From contig CM072806.1 in NCBI GenBank assembly GCA_037013495.1, forward strand, positions 16,909,001-16,973,000: a stretch of DNA of 64,000 nt, written 5' to 3'. Source of the stretch: Hippophae tibetana (taxonomy: Eukaryota; Streptophyta; Magnoliopsida; Rosales; Elaeagnaceae). Positions 10,567 through 21,831 of the stretch are shown piece after piece; the stretch's first letter is position 1, and each line of letters begins with the position of its first letter. The notes below the pieces were generated by a model. That model did not search any database and was not told where the DNA came from. It saw nothing but the letters and a program-made list of their open reading frames with translations. The position numbers and the translations under genes are program-made.

Positions 10567-13099
10567 TGGTCGCCAATATAATGTTTGTGTGCCATTCATG
10601 AATTACCAGTGATAGTTTTGGGGCAATGTGTCTTCGCAGTTCAAGAATGGAACTCATGGGCTTTTTGCTGCTAAGTGCTCCAGTGCAAAGGGCTTAGGAT
10701 ATCTGTTTTTGGAGTAAATAATTAGTTGATGATATAGTTTTGTTGCCTAGTTTAAATGAACACCAATTTTGAGTTTCGTACAGAACTTAATGTAAACCAA
10801 TTGTTCCAGACATTTTAGTTACGATATATGCTTGTTGCGGCATTTGTTAATTTGTTTCGTTTTGCAGCTGTTAAAACGTGGTTTTTATGTTTATGCTAAT
10901 TTTGTCCACTCACCCTGTTCTCTGCTTCATTAAGCAATAGGTTCTCTTCATGAATGTATACTTCCAATCTTCCTGGCATTTCATCTACAATTTTGCCTCT
11001 TATAAACAGAGTTGTCTATTAAGAACAAACGCTATAGTTTAGTAGATATAAGGGAAATGAGAGAGAGAGAAGATGAACAAACGACTCAAGAAGGTAATAA
11101 ATGGAATGCTTTCAAAGAAAACAAAAACAAAAGATAGGAAAACAACATTTATAACACCCTTTCAAACTTGTAATCATGTCACAAAATGAAGTGAGAAAGA
11201 ACATGCATGTCCTTGACATATATGTAATTAATTTGTACATCATATCACAACACAATACTTCTAGGAACCTTTCTTGTTGTGATTTCTGCTTGGAGCATGA
11301 AGGTTTTATTTCTTTGGTTCTCTTCGATTTTGATCGGTAATTTTAGCACTCACCATTGTATTTCATCTCCATCCTTAACAATTGTCATTGCAATCTATCT
11401 TCGTCCTCAATCTGTAGTTAAAAAAATTTCGAGAGCTTCTCTCTAGACTCATTATACAACTTTTATTTTGAGTTCTTTTCTTGCTTGAATTACTCTAGTG
11501 CATATCTTTTGTACCTCTAATTTTCCTTAAATTTCTTGTTTAAAATTGATTTCTTTTGAATCGACTTATCTTGAATCATACATTTGTTGAGGTATGGAAA
11601 ATATGCTCAAATGTCTAAATATTATGAATCCTAGGTTTGGAATTGAAAATATAATTAAGAAGGAACATGAGTCTCTTGAGTTGCGTGCAAAAGCCTTGGG
11701 GTAGTGGTGGTCCTAGTTGATCATATGCAACTAGTTCACTCCTAAAACTATTGTGTACCAATGTGAATGGTTTTATTTTTTTATTCATCTTTTTTTTTGT
11801 GGTGGTGAGGGAGGGAGTAACTACGTGGCATTGTGTATGAGTTTGTTCAAGCTATAAAAATTGTTTCTTTTGTGGGTTAGTTTGCCAAGCAACAATCTAC
11901 TTGTGGTGATAAAAGAGTGCACAAGGGGTTTGATAATGTGTCCAAACTATGCGTTGTCATTAAGTCCATAACTATTCCCAATACTTCGGGTTATTGAGCC
12001 AATATGATCCCATTCTGGTGACTGAAATAATTTTTGTTCAATTTTAGCTTTTTATTTGTTTTTTTATACATATATATTTTATTTCTTTGAGTCTAGTGTT
12101 TGTGTTTTGTTTCTAGTTTGTGTGTAGTCTTGTTTGCAGTATGGGTTAGGTTTGAATTTACTAAATGAATGTTGATGAACGGTAGCATTCTTAAAAATAA
12201 TAATTAGTGATGCTAGCTAAAAGGTCCCCTTCAAGCAATAATGTTGCTCAAGATAGGGTGTAGTGCTTAGATTGTCATTGTTGGCCTCAATAATATAGTT
12301 TGATGCATTTGTAATGCTGTTTTTCATTTTGTAATGGAAATTTCTTATTTTTAGAAAAAGAAAACAAAATATTTATAACCATAAAAATATTACATATTAT
12401 CACTAGTTCATATATTTTTGGATTAATTAAAAAAATTGTTCCTAAATTTTATCATATTATACACTTTGTCTTCTTTATTATTATTTTTCTTATGATTTTT
12501 TGTTTAAAAAAATTTGGACGCTTTGGTCTTCTTAGCTTTTTTTAATAATTTAGTTGATTTATTTAATTTAATTTTCATAATTTTAATCCAAAATTTGAAA
12601 TTAAAATTCTAAAGTATAAAAAAGTAAAAGGACCAAAGGGTAAAAAATAATAAAATAAAAGGCCTAAATAATAAGAATTTTTTTGAGGGGATTAAAGTAA
12701 GAAATTTTAAAAGTAATAAAGCCAAATCATAAAAAAAAAATATGGGGATCAAAGTGTAAAATATGAAGTGTTGTTCTATCCATATGATTTCCTCTGGTTT
12801 CCATCTTCAACTCTCTTCATCTACTTTAAGGAGAGCTCTCTATCCAATAGTATACTATACTAATTTTTACTCTATTAATTTTTTTTTGTTTAGTTGTCTT
12901 TTTATAGGAAGAGAGTCTTTCTGTTCATAAATAATGTTATTACCATTAATTTTAGTTGTTTACTTTGTTAGATTCAACTCTATAAAAATCAAATTTATTA
13001 TGATTTTTGATCTTAAGATATTGATTCTAATATCTTTTATAGGCATGTTTTTGTATATGTATTTGCAAATATTTTGTTCAATGTAGAATTTCATTGATA
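10567..13099. other. 3' flank of the glycosylase gene, then unassigned intergenic DNA
   Basis: About 10567-10900 is probably the 3' UTR. From 11,020 onward there are stretches of moderate complexity (11.0-12.3 kb) resembling decayed transposon non-coding DNA, with no domain I can name. Around 12.5-12.78 kb are 'ggaccaaagggtaaaa'-type phrases common in plant repeats. No gene is supported. Confidence 0.4.
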
Positions 13100-15031
13100 C
13101 ATATATTCACATATATTCAAGCAGTTATTGTTGATGATGAAGATACACTAGCATGAACAAGAAGCTTATGATAATTTGATGATACTCTTAGCACCATCAT
13201 CTTTCTTCCTATTTATTATTTGTTATTACAAGTGTTATCATTAAAATCAGAGTCAACACTAATGTTACCTTATCTTTTGCTAATATGTGCCTATTGGCTT
13301 GTGATTGTAAAATCAAATGCATAAAGCCCATTTCTAAGACTCCTTTGCATTATCCTTTGGGCTATAGCATTGTCCTTCACATTCACACAATCAACATTAA
13401 ATTCCATGCATACATTGTTATACTTTACTTTGTGAACTGAGATATACTTATAAGATTCTTGATAATAGATATTACAAGTAGCATGTTTTTCAAAATAAAT
13501 TTTGTATTATTGTAGCATGTAAGAGAAATTGATGACATTCCAACAAACTCTAATTTTATAGCCAGATTCAAAGGTTATGTAGTGACATGTTGAGTGGCCC
13601 ACTATAAAGAAATCATGTAGGATCACACATTGAATTAGCATATGTCATATATGTAGTAGGTGATATTCCTTATGTTTGAGTCGTCATGGAATTTTGTGGA
13701 AAGCACATTGCTTGAGAAGTAACTTGTGAGTGTTGTGCATAAAAGTCATTTTGTGAAACAACCTAAGTGTCTTGCATTTGAGTTATGGTATTGTTTTGCA
13801 TAGGCTGAGTAAATGAATTCATAACAACCAATTGTGCTTAAGGTTGAGGCTAATTGACATTAGGATATGCATTGTTGTGGTAATGTTATAAAATAGGCAT
13901 AACATTTTGTAGATTCATTAGTCTCAGTTGAAAATCTTGTTTGAAACATTTGTTGGGGTTGGTTTTGAAATGACTGATATGGTTGGTTATTTGGTTGACT
14001 AAATACCAAGAAATTTTTCAAACCTATGCTAACACTTGTTTGCGTAGTGACCTAATCTGTCACATAACTAGCATTGATGTCTTGTATTTGGGAAATTTCT
14101 TCCTCTATTAAAATTTTGAGAGTTATGAAAATCTATTGGTCTAGAGTACACATTCTAGGTTTAATCAAAACTACCAACCAACATTTAAGGTGGATACACA
14201 GGTGATGAAGGATATGGTGCTTAAGGAATATACGATGGTTGTATAGTGTTTTGATTAACCTGCTATTGAAATGGTTTAAAGCCAAAGTCATTATTCATAC
14301 GGGGGACTGCCATCTGAGTTTCATTTCCAAAATTTATCATATCAAATAAAGAAGTAGAAGATACATTACCATTAACCACAACAAGATTTTCACCATTATT
14401 TACTACTATAAGATTTGCACTAGTCAATAAAGAGAAGCTTATATTTATTTTTTCAAGCCTATTCTCATGAGTGATAAGCTTATGCAATACTTCTCCATCA
14501 TGAGGTTAATATTTACACATACTGCACATACTCATTCTTGACAGAGCTCATCTCGACCTTGAATTGCATCATTCTAGCTCTTGAATGGGATAGAAAATAA
14601 AACTCAAGGCATAACCAAATATCATAACTAGTATCACAATCTGAAACCTTCTTTACGAACTCATTTTCTATTGCACTTACCAAGTAAGATCCAATCATTT
14701 GATCTTGGCATAACCAGAATTTGTTTTCAAGATGCTATTTGCATCAAATTTCTTAAGACACTTGTTAGTGCCATCTATATAGCCTTTTAAGTCCTAAGTC
14801 ATAACTTATAAGAATTCTCATTGTGTGTTTCTTCCATACATTGTAATTATCTTTATCTAATTTGACGGTTGATATCTGATTCTGAAAAATTATCATTTCA
14901 AAGTTAGCCAGTCATTGATTGTTCATTCTTGGATTACCATTTGTTTCTTGATTAATATTTCTTTGTTTACATTTGCTTCTTGAAACTCCACTATTCTTCA
15001 ACTTACGTTAGCCAATGGCTTTGATATCATG
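13100..15031 (-). mobile_element. Ty1/copia retrotransposon remnant (gag and start of pol)
   Basis: On the minus strand, 14,513-14,698 reads like a copia Gag (UBN2-type), with the typical SRARMMQFKVEMSSVKNEY segment. Further along (about 13.5-14.2 kb) come Gln/Asn-rich Gag tail and protease-like phrases. A degraded Met-tRNA primer-binding-site-like sequence sits at 15,017-15,031, so the 5' LTR should lie just to its right. The element is heavily broken (many breaks), has no recognisable integrase or reverse transcriptase here, and is old. Confidence 0.6.
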
Positions 15032-15600
15032 TGATATTTCTTGGATGTATAAGCTTTTGTTAAGAAACTAAACTTAAATGAAAGACTTTGAATGAAAAAT
15101 ACTTCAAAAACTTTATTGAATTGCTATTGAATTGTAAAAATTGTTTTTTTTCAGCTTGTTTTGACATAGATCATACAATTAGTTTTTATATTATTGTCCA
15201 TTTGGTTATAACAGAAAAGAGAAAGATAAACACACACTGTAACCATCAAACTTATAGTCAAGTGAGCTTGTCACAAGTTTCTAACTACTAATGTTTTACT
15301 TTTGTAATTTTACAATTGCACTAATATTTTACACTTATAACTTAACTAGCTTAATACACTTGACATGCTTGTACTCAATGCACTTGATAGCCTTACAAAA
15401 CCTTGCTCTTTTATGAATCATTCTTCCTTGAGTAATTTTATATGTGTTATTGATGAACCAATATTCTTTATGACAATTTGAACATATGCATAACACGTTA
15501 TTCTTCACAATCACATTCTTCCTGAAGCATAACCTTAGTCATGGTATCTATAGGAGAACCATGCATCAATAGAGTATTCTTCTACCTTTCTTCAAAGTTA
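15030..15600 (-). repeat. Possible 5' LTR of the 13-15 kb copia remnant
   Basis: This sequence begins TG directly beside the primer-binding-site-like motif and is non-coding. The outer edge is not defined and I did not find the partner LTR, so the extent is a guess. Confidence 0.3.
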
Positions 15601-18600
15601 AAAGAATATGAGAGTTAATATTTAGTATTGTTCACGTGACAATGGTAATGACTATAATGAGCTAGTCATCATCATCTTGCAATGATGTGTTAGAACAGTC
15701 AGAGTGTGTATCCAACTTCCAGGTTAGGATTCAACTAAATAGATTAAAGTGTACAAATAACACCATTGATTGGTCCATAGGTAACGGTTGGACAACCCAC
15801 CAGACCTAAACCAATGAACTGATTAATGATTTATATGTTCTTTTTAAGTATATGGCCTCAGTTAGGCAAGCTACGATGCATTGGCTATCCTAGACAACCT
15901 AATACATGTGGCTTGGCTATATCAATTTGAACGAGGTTCATACAATCATGATTTTGATTCCCTAGTGATCTAAAAGAGGTGATCTATTTAAGCAAGTTAA
16001 GATTTTAGGAGTCATATCTCCGTTGGACCTGTTTTAACACCTTAAATAAAGCATCCACCAATGTAATAATGATGTGTATATGGTTTATGACTATATATAC
16101 CTAACCCTTCTCGTTAAAAAAGGATCTAATTATTTATTGTTTAAAACTCTTAATCATGTAAACAATATTAGGATGTTTATATACATTTTTGGTTTTTTTA
16201 GTTAATTTTTTTTGAAAGGATATACATTTATTATCTCGACAATGATTTAAAATATCAATATTGTCAAAAATATTGAGAGTAAAATTTATAAAAATGTTGA
16301 TATATTGTGTTATCGATTAAATTTTTGAATATATTCATAAATATTTTAGACTAATAAAATTATAAAAATTAATAGACATTTAAAAAATCAAAATAATCAA
16401 TTATTTATTTTTTAAATTAATTTTATTATATAATATGTATAATATTTATTTAAACTTATAAATAAAAAGGTTATATAATAAGTATTTAAATTTTTTTAAG
16501 AAATTAATAAAAAAATACATAATTTTATAAATATTTTAATGTGTACTATTCTCGTTGTCACATGGTGCCTCTTCATTAATCCCGTTAAAAATGATGATCG
16601 GTTGATTAGCCTAATTTACATCATATGAAAATATTCAAAAGAATATATTTTTAAAAATAAATATCATTAATTATTAGTTTATCTTGAAGAGATTTTGATG
16701 AATAAAACAAGGGTAATAATATTTTTTTTATAAATTTTGTTATTTTTTATAAAAAAATTATTTAATATTAATTATATTTTAATGGTATTATTATTAAATA
16801 AAATTATCATTAATATAATATTATTTTATAGATAATAATTTAAATCATAATAATATCATTATTATAAAATAAAAGCAATATTTATTAAAATTTTGAAAAG
16901 ATATATTTTGTAAGAGCATCTACAACCCACGCATCATTTTGGTACTATTTTTGCCTCATTAAAGTTGCATTATATTCTTTTTCTTTCTAACTCATAACAT
17001 TAAATATTATATAAATTTTTTTTTTATAAAATAGAATATTATTATTTTTAATTAATTACTTAACTATTATTATATTAAATTAATCAATTAATTATATATT
17101 ATTATTAGTTTATTTGAAGTGAATTAATTAATTAATTATATTCGAGACTAAGTGATGAATTATGTAAAACAAATCTCAAAAATAAAGAGGAAAATCACAA
17201 GGTCAAGAATGAAATCCCAAAATAATGCTTATATTTGTGGTTAATATTTTAATAATCTTGAAAGATCTAGAATGATTTACTTATATTAAATCATTGTTTT
17301 AGTTTATATTATATTTTTACCTCTATATTATATTTAGTAATTATTTTTACTAATTTTAAGTTATATATTTAATTTTAATTTATTATATATAATAAAAAAA
17401 TAAATAATATGATTAAATACTAAGAAAGTATAACTGTAATAAATTTTAGTCAAGAATATATAATTTAAGTGAAATATAAATTAAAACAATAATTTCAAAT
17501 TCTTTTATCTTTTACTAAAGAAAATAATGCACGGATATTATTGTACTAAATAAACAGTTATAAATCAAATTTAATTGATGCAATAAATTTTTTTTAAAGT
17601 AACTTTTAATATAAAAATTATATAATTTTAATACAATAGTTTTAGGTTGAAGATGATCAATGCATGATTATTGGTAGAATATAAGTTTTTTCAAACATCA
17701 GACACATAAAGTATAATCAAAACAGAATAGCTGAATAGCATAGATATGTTTAGAAAAATAAAAAAACAAAAACAAAAAATGAATAACACAAATACTTGAT
17801 TTTTTTTTTCATAATATCTTATCGTATGGATGAAGAATAATCAATCTCTTGTGTTGAAAGAAATCACGCCGATGTCCTATATCGTTTTCTTGTAGGTTTA
17901 AGCAGGATTCTTGTTGACAAACAACTACATCGATATAGAATAACAAATTTTCTTTAATTTTAAATATATTTAATTAGTTAAACTTTAATTTATATGATAT
18001 CAAAATTTAATTTAAAATTTTCGATGTTATAATTATTATTTTTTAAATATGAGAATTAGATATAAAATGTATTAATTTTATAAGTATAAGTTCTAAGGTT
18101 TTGTTATAAAAAAAAAGGAAATTTTAAAGCTAAATTAAAGATATGATTTCAAAAAATATAAAAAAATATATTTAAGTTGATGATATTTTATCTAAATTAT
18201 TTAACTTTTTATTATAATATTATAATATAATGATATTAAATTACAATAATAAAAATATATAAAATATTTATTTTGTCTCTACTGTTTAACTACAAATACA
18301 AATCCTTAATGTCATTTATAAAATTATTATTTTAATAATAGTAATTAATTTATGTTAATATTACCACCCACATTATATTATCAATATTCTGTCAATATCG
18401 ACATACTTTTCTTAAATTGGTCTGGATAGTATGGACATCAATCATCATAGACTCATAGTAGATAACGAAAGTAAATATAATCAATAAGAATGCGACGAAT
18501 TCAAAGATCAGCAGTGGGATATGCTTGTCGAATATCTCTCATGCTATAATTTAGTATTTGTAATCTTTCATTTAGGCCCAACATCAAACCCTTCATTCTC

Positions 18601-18605
18601 TTGGA
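15601..18605. other. Intergenic DNA, increasingly AT-rich
   Basis: 15.7-16.1 kb has moderate GC and no recognisable domain. From 16.1 to 18.4 kb the sequence is extremely AT-rich. An 'agagcatctacaaccc' phrase at 16,913 resembles the terminus of some plant MITEs, but no matching inverted end was found. No gene is supported. Confidence 0.4.
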
Positions 18606-18616
18606 AATTATCCGAT

Positions 18617-18628
18617 TATATATTTATA
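18617..18628 (+). promoter_or_regulatory. Candidate TATA box for the FAAL-like gene
   Basis: TATATTTATA lies about 80 bases upstream of the ATG at 18,706, a normal plant distance. AT-rich surroundings make chance matches likely. Confidence 0.4.
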
Positions 18629-18705
18629 TTTATCGAGTCAAAACTCATATTGTAACTATAAAGTTGCCTTAATATTGGTTACCTCTTTGCTAATAATACA
18701 ACAAC

Positions 18706-20592
18706 ATGAACTACGAGAATTATGATCTTTCCTTCCCTGATCAATCTGTGGTTGATCTCTACCTACCAGTTTGGGCTAACCTTCCTGCCTTCAAATTCAA
18801 ACCAGCCTTCATTTGGGTCAAAGATAACTCAGCCAATGAAAAATATGAATCAACAATACTCACTTATTCTCAACTCAATAACTCAGTTCAGTGCATTTCC
18901 TCTAAATTGCTCCTCCAATTCCAAAAAGATCAAACCATTCTCATTCTGTGCTCTCCAGGTCTTGAACTCGTGGAGATCATCTTTGCTTGTCAAAGAGCTG
19001 GTCTCTTAAGCATTCCAATTTTCCCACCCAATCCTTCATTTTCCCAACAAAATTACCATCATCTTATAAGAGTCTTATCACAAACCAAACCAAAAGCTGC
19101 CATAGCTCATAGAAGTTACATAACAAAGGTTCAAAAATACATCTCTTCATCCCAAAACAACCCAAAATTTACACAATTGTTAAAAAATCTCACATGGGTT
19201 TCCACAGAAGATATCAAAAGTAATATGGTAGATTTAAAAAATGGATCTTTATCATCTTATAATGGTCGAAAAGCAGAGGAGTTGTATTTGATTCAATACA
19301 CTTCTGGTGCAACTGGGATTCCAAAACCAGTGCTTGTTACAGCAGGATCAGCAGCTCACAATGTTAGAGTAGCAAGAAAATCATATGATCTTCACCCAAA
19401 TAGTGTTATTGTCTCTTGGTTGCCTCAATATCATGACTGTGGTCTAATGTTTCTGTTATTAACCATTGTTTCTGGTGCAACTTGTGTTCTGACTTCACCT
19501 TCAGCTTTTGTTCAACGCCCAAGGCTTTGGCTTGAACTAATCTCTAACTTCAAAGCTACTTGTACTCCTGTTCCATCTTTCACGTTGCCCTTAGTTGTAA
19601 AACGTGGTGGTGTTGAAAAAGGAACTCTACCCATAAATCTTTGGAGTATGAAAAACCTTATTATCATTAACGAGCCTATTTACAGAGCATCAGTTGAAGA
19701 ATTTGTGAATGTATTTCAACCTTTTGGGCTAAACCCATCATCTATTTCACCATCTTATGGCTTAGCAGAAAATTGCACCTTTGTTTCAACATCTTGGATA
19801 AGCCATAGAGACTCCTCAACCTTCCTCAATATCCCATCTCACAACAAGCTCTTACCAAGTGCAATGCTCTGTTCAGATGACGAAATCGAGGACATGAACA
19901 TTATTGTAGTAAATGAAGAAACCCATGAACCTGTTGAAGATGGAACTGAAGGTGAAATCTGGGTTTCATCCCCAAGCAATGCTTCAGGTTATCTGGGTCA
20001 CCCTTCTTTAACCCGAGAAATATTTCATCAGAGACTAAAAGACAGAGTAAGCAAATGCTTTGTCCGAACAGGAGACAGAGGAATTATTAAAGGAGAAAAG
20101 AGATATCTTTTTGTGACAGGTCGATGTTCAGATATTATTAAACTCGAAAACAACGAAGAAATTCATTCACATTATATAGAAACTGCAGCTTATAATAGTT
20201 GTCCCCAGTTTCTTAGAGGAGGTTGTATGGCTGCTTTTGAAATTTCAAAGATGGTTGTTCTTGTTGCAGAGACACAGAGAGTTGAGAAAGATGTCGAAGT
20301 TGTTAAGAGAATATGTGAAAGAGTTAAGAAAGGTGTCTATAAAGAAGAAAAAGTGGAGCTTGGATTGTTGGTTTTGGTTAAAAATGGGAGTGTTCCGAAA
20401 ACTACTTCCGGAAAAGTACAAAGATGGTTAGCTAAGGAAAAGCTCATTGGAGGCAAACTGAACGTTGTGATGGAGATGCGATTCGCTTTTGGACCAAATC
20501 TGGTTGGTGAAAGTGATATGGGGAGAGGTAAAAAAGAATGTTCTTTTTCGTTTTCAAACGCTCCAACTCGTCCTCTCTTTTGTAACATATAG
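18706..20592 (+). CDS. Fatty-acyl-AMP ligase-like adenylate-forming enzyme (ANL superfamily)
   Basis: An uninterrupted 628-residue frame. Adenylate-forming enzymes activate a carboxylic acid with ATP; FAAL relatives make acyl-AMP and pass it to an acceptor other than CoA. The P-loop-like motif is YTSGATGIPKP (198-208). SWLPQYHDCGLM (237-248) matches the FAAL-type SWLPxYHD rather than the acyl-CoA ligase form. SYGLAENC is at 350-357, RTGDRG at 454-459, and FVTGR at 469-473. The C-terminal PKTTSGKVQR carries the lysine (K570) expected for adenylation. The segment after TGR, where FAALs usually have a GRNHYPQDIE-like stretch, is divergent. No carrier-protein domain follows and no signal peptide is visible. 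The start is the first ATG. The true acyl substrate and acceptor are unknown. A four-coumarate-CoA-ligase-like role is less likely, because the YHD motif argues against it. Confidence 0.88.
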   Translation: MNYENYDLSFPDQSVVDLYLPVWANLPAFKFKPAFIWVKDNSANEKYESTILTYSQLNNSVQCISSKLLLQFQKDQTILILCSPGLELVEIIFACQRAGLLSIPIFPPNPSFSQQNYHHLIRVLSQTKPKAAIAHRSYITKVQKYISSSQNNPKFTQLLKNLTWVSTEDIKSNMVDLKNGSLSSYNGRKAEELYLIQYTSGATGIPKPVLVTAGSAAHNVRVARKSYDLHPNSVIVSWLPQYHDCGLMFLLLTIVSGATCVLTSPSAFVQRPRLWLELISNFKATCTPVPSFTLPLVVKRGGVEKGTLPINLWSMKNLIIINEPIYRASVEEFVNVFQPFGLNPSSISPSYGLAENCTFVSTSWISHRDSSTFLNIPSHNKLLPSAMLCSDDEIEDMNIIVVNEETHEPVEDGTEGEIWVSSPSNASGYLGHPSLTREIFHQRLKDRVSKCFVRTGDRGIIKGEKRYLFVTGRCSDIIKLENNEEIHSHYIETAAYNSCPQFLRGGCMAAFEISKMVVLVAETQRVEKDVEVVKRICERVKKGVYKEEKVELGLLVLVKNGSVPKTTSGKVQRWLAKEKLIGGKLNVVMEMRFAFGPNLVGESDMGRGKKECSFSFSNAPTRPLFCNI

Positions 20593-21490
20593 GTATTTAT
20601 TAACTTTTGCAAGGAAATATTGGCTGGTATTGGAACACGTTGATAAGGTGATCCATACTAATCAAAATAAATAATGTTATTTAGTCTGAATAATAAAAAA
20701 ATTGAATTATTGCAATAAATGTTGTTTAAAGATTAAATGAAAAAGTAATTCAACAATTGTACTACTTAGACTAGCGATTATGGTTTAGTAGGTTTAAAGC
20801 GTGTATATAAATAAAAGGTTAACTTGGACTAAAATTGTTTATTTTTAATTGAATTGTAAGAATGAATTTTAATATTTTTAATCTGAATTCGATTCGATCA
20901 TATAATTAATCAGAATTAATCTAAATTTGAACTGATTGAATTTTATCAAATTAGATAAAAATTTATTGATATTAAAATTTATTTATAAATTATTATTATT
21001 TATTAAATACGACATATATAAATTTAAATTTTAAATTTATATTTTTGAAAAAAAATATTATTATTTTTAATCATAATTAAAAAAAATCAAAAGAATAATA
21101 AATATGTGTGTACAATAATTAAATTATTATAAATATTTATATTTATTTTTTAAGTTAAAATAATAATATAATATAATTATGTTATGAATAATATTTAAAT
21201 ATAACATAATATAAAATAAAATATGTATTTATTTATAATTTAATAATAATTCAATTCGAATCGAATATAACAAATTATAAAATCTATCAATCCGAATCTG
21301 AATCGATTATACAATATTTAATTCAAATCTGACGAATCAGATCATATTTCTTAATTTAAACAGATTAATCTGATTATTTACTCATTCCTAATAGTTAGTC
21401 ACAATAGATATGATTTATGTAATATTATTTAAAACAAATATTCCAACTATGATAATAGTTATAAAGCTTTTTCCAATCAAAATAGAAAAT
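20593..21490. other. 3' flank of the FAAL-like gene and AT-rich repeat-like DNA
   Basis: AATAAA-like signals lie just downstream of the stop (about 20,665-20,700). From 20.83 to 21.40 kb there are scattered, partly inverted 'aatcgaat/attcgatt' motifs, similar in style to the elements at 37.9-38.3 and 48.2-48.9 kb. This suggests a decayed hAT-like non-autonomous element, but its ends are unclear. Confidence 0.35.
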
Positions 21491-21491
21491 G

Positions 21492-21831
21492 TAGAGTGCT
21501 CTCCCTAAAAAAGAGCTGATCACCTCAAGCTCAGAAAAGATAGAGCGCTCTCCTTCAAAGAGAATTGATTACCTCATCTTCAAAAAAGTTAAAACGATCT
21601 TTCTCAGAGAATTGATCACCTCAAGTTCAGAAAAGATAAAGTGTTCTCCCTCAAATAGAGTTGATCATTTCGAGCTTAGACCAGGTAGAGTGTTCTCCCT
21701 CAAAGAGAGTTGATCACATCGAGCTCAAACTAGATAGAATGCTCTTCCTCAAAGAGAAGTTATCACCTCGTCCTCAGAAAAGATAAAACGCTCTTCCTCA
21801 AAGAGTTAATCACCTCAAGCTCAAAAAAGGT
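21492..21831. repeat. 49-bp minisatellite, seven units
   Basis: Units begin near 21492, 21541, 21590, 21637, 21686, 21735 and 21784, giving a period of 47-49 bases. Each contains a version of 'gctctccctcaaagaga', then 'ttgatcacctc', then 'agctcagaaaaga'. Copies are diverged from one another. The period is not a multiple of three and no open frame spans it, so it is not coding. Confidence 0.9.

Noticed and set aside
16913-16930. MITE-like terminus 'agagcatctacaaccc'
   Set aside because: No matching inverted end or target duplication was found within 1 kb.
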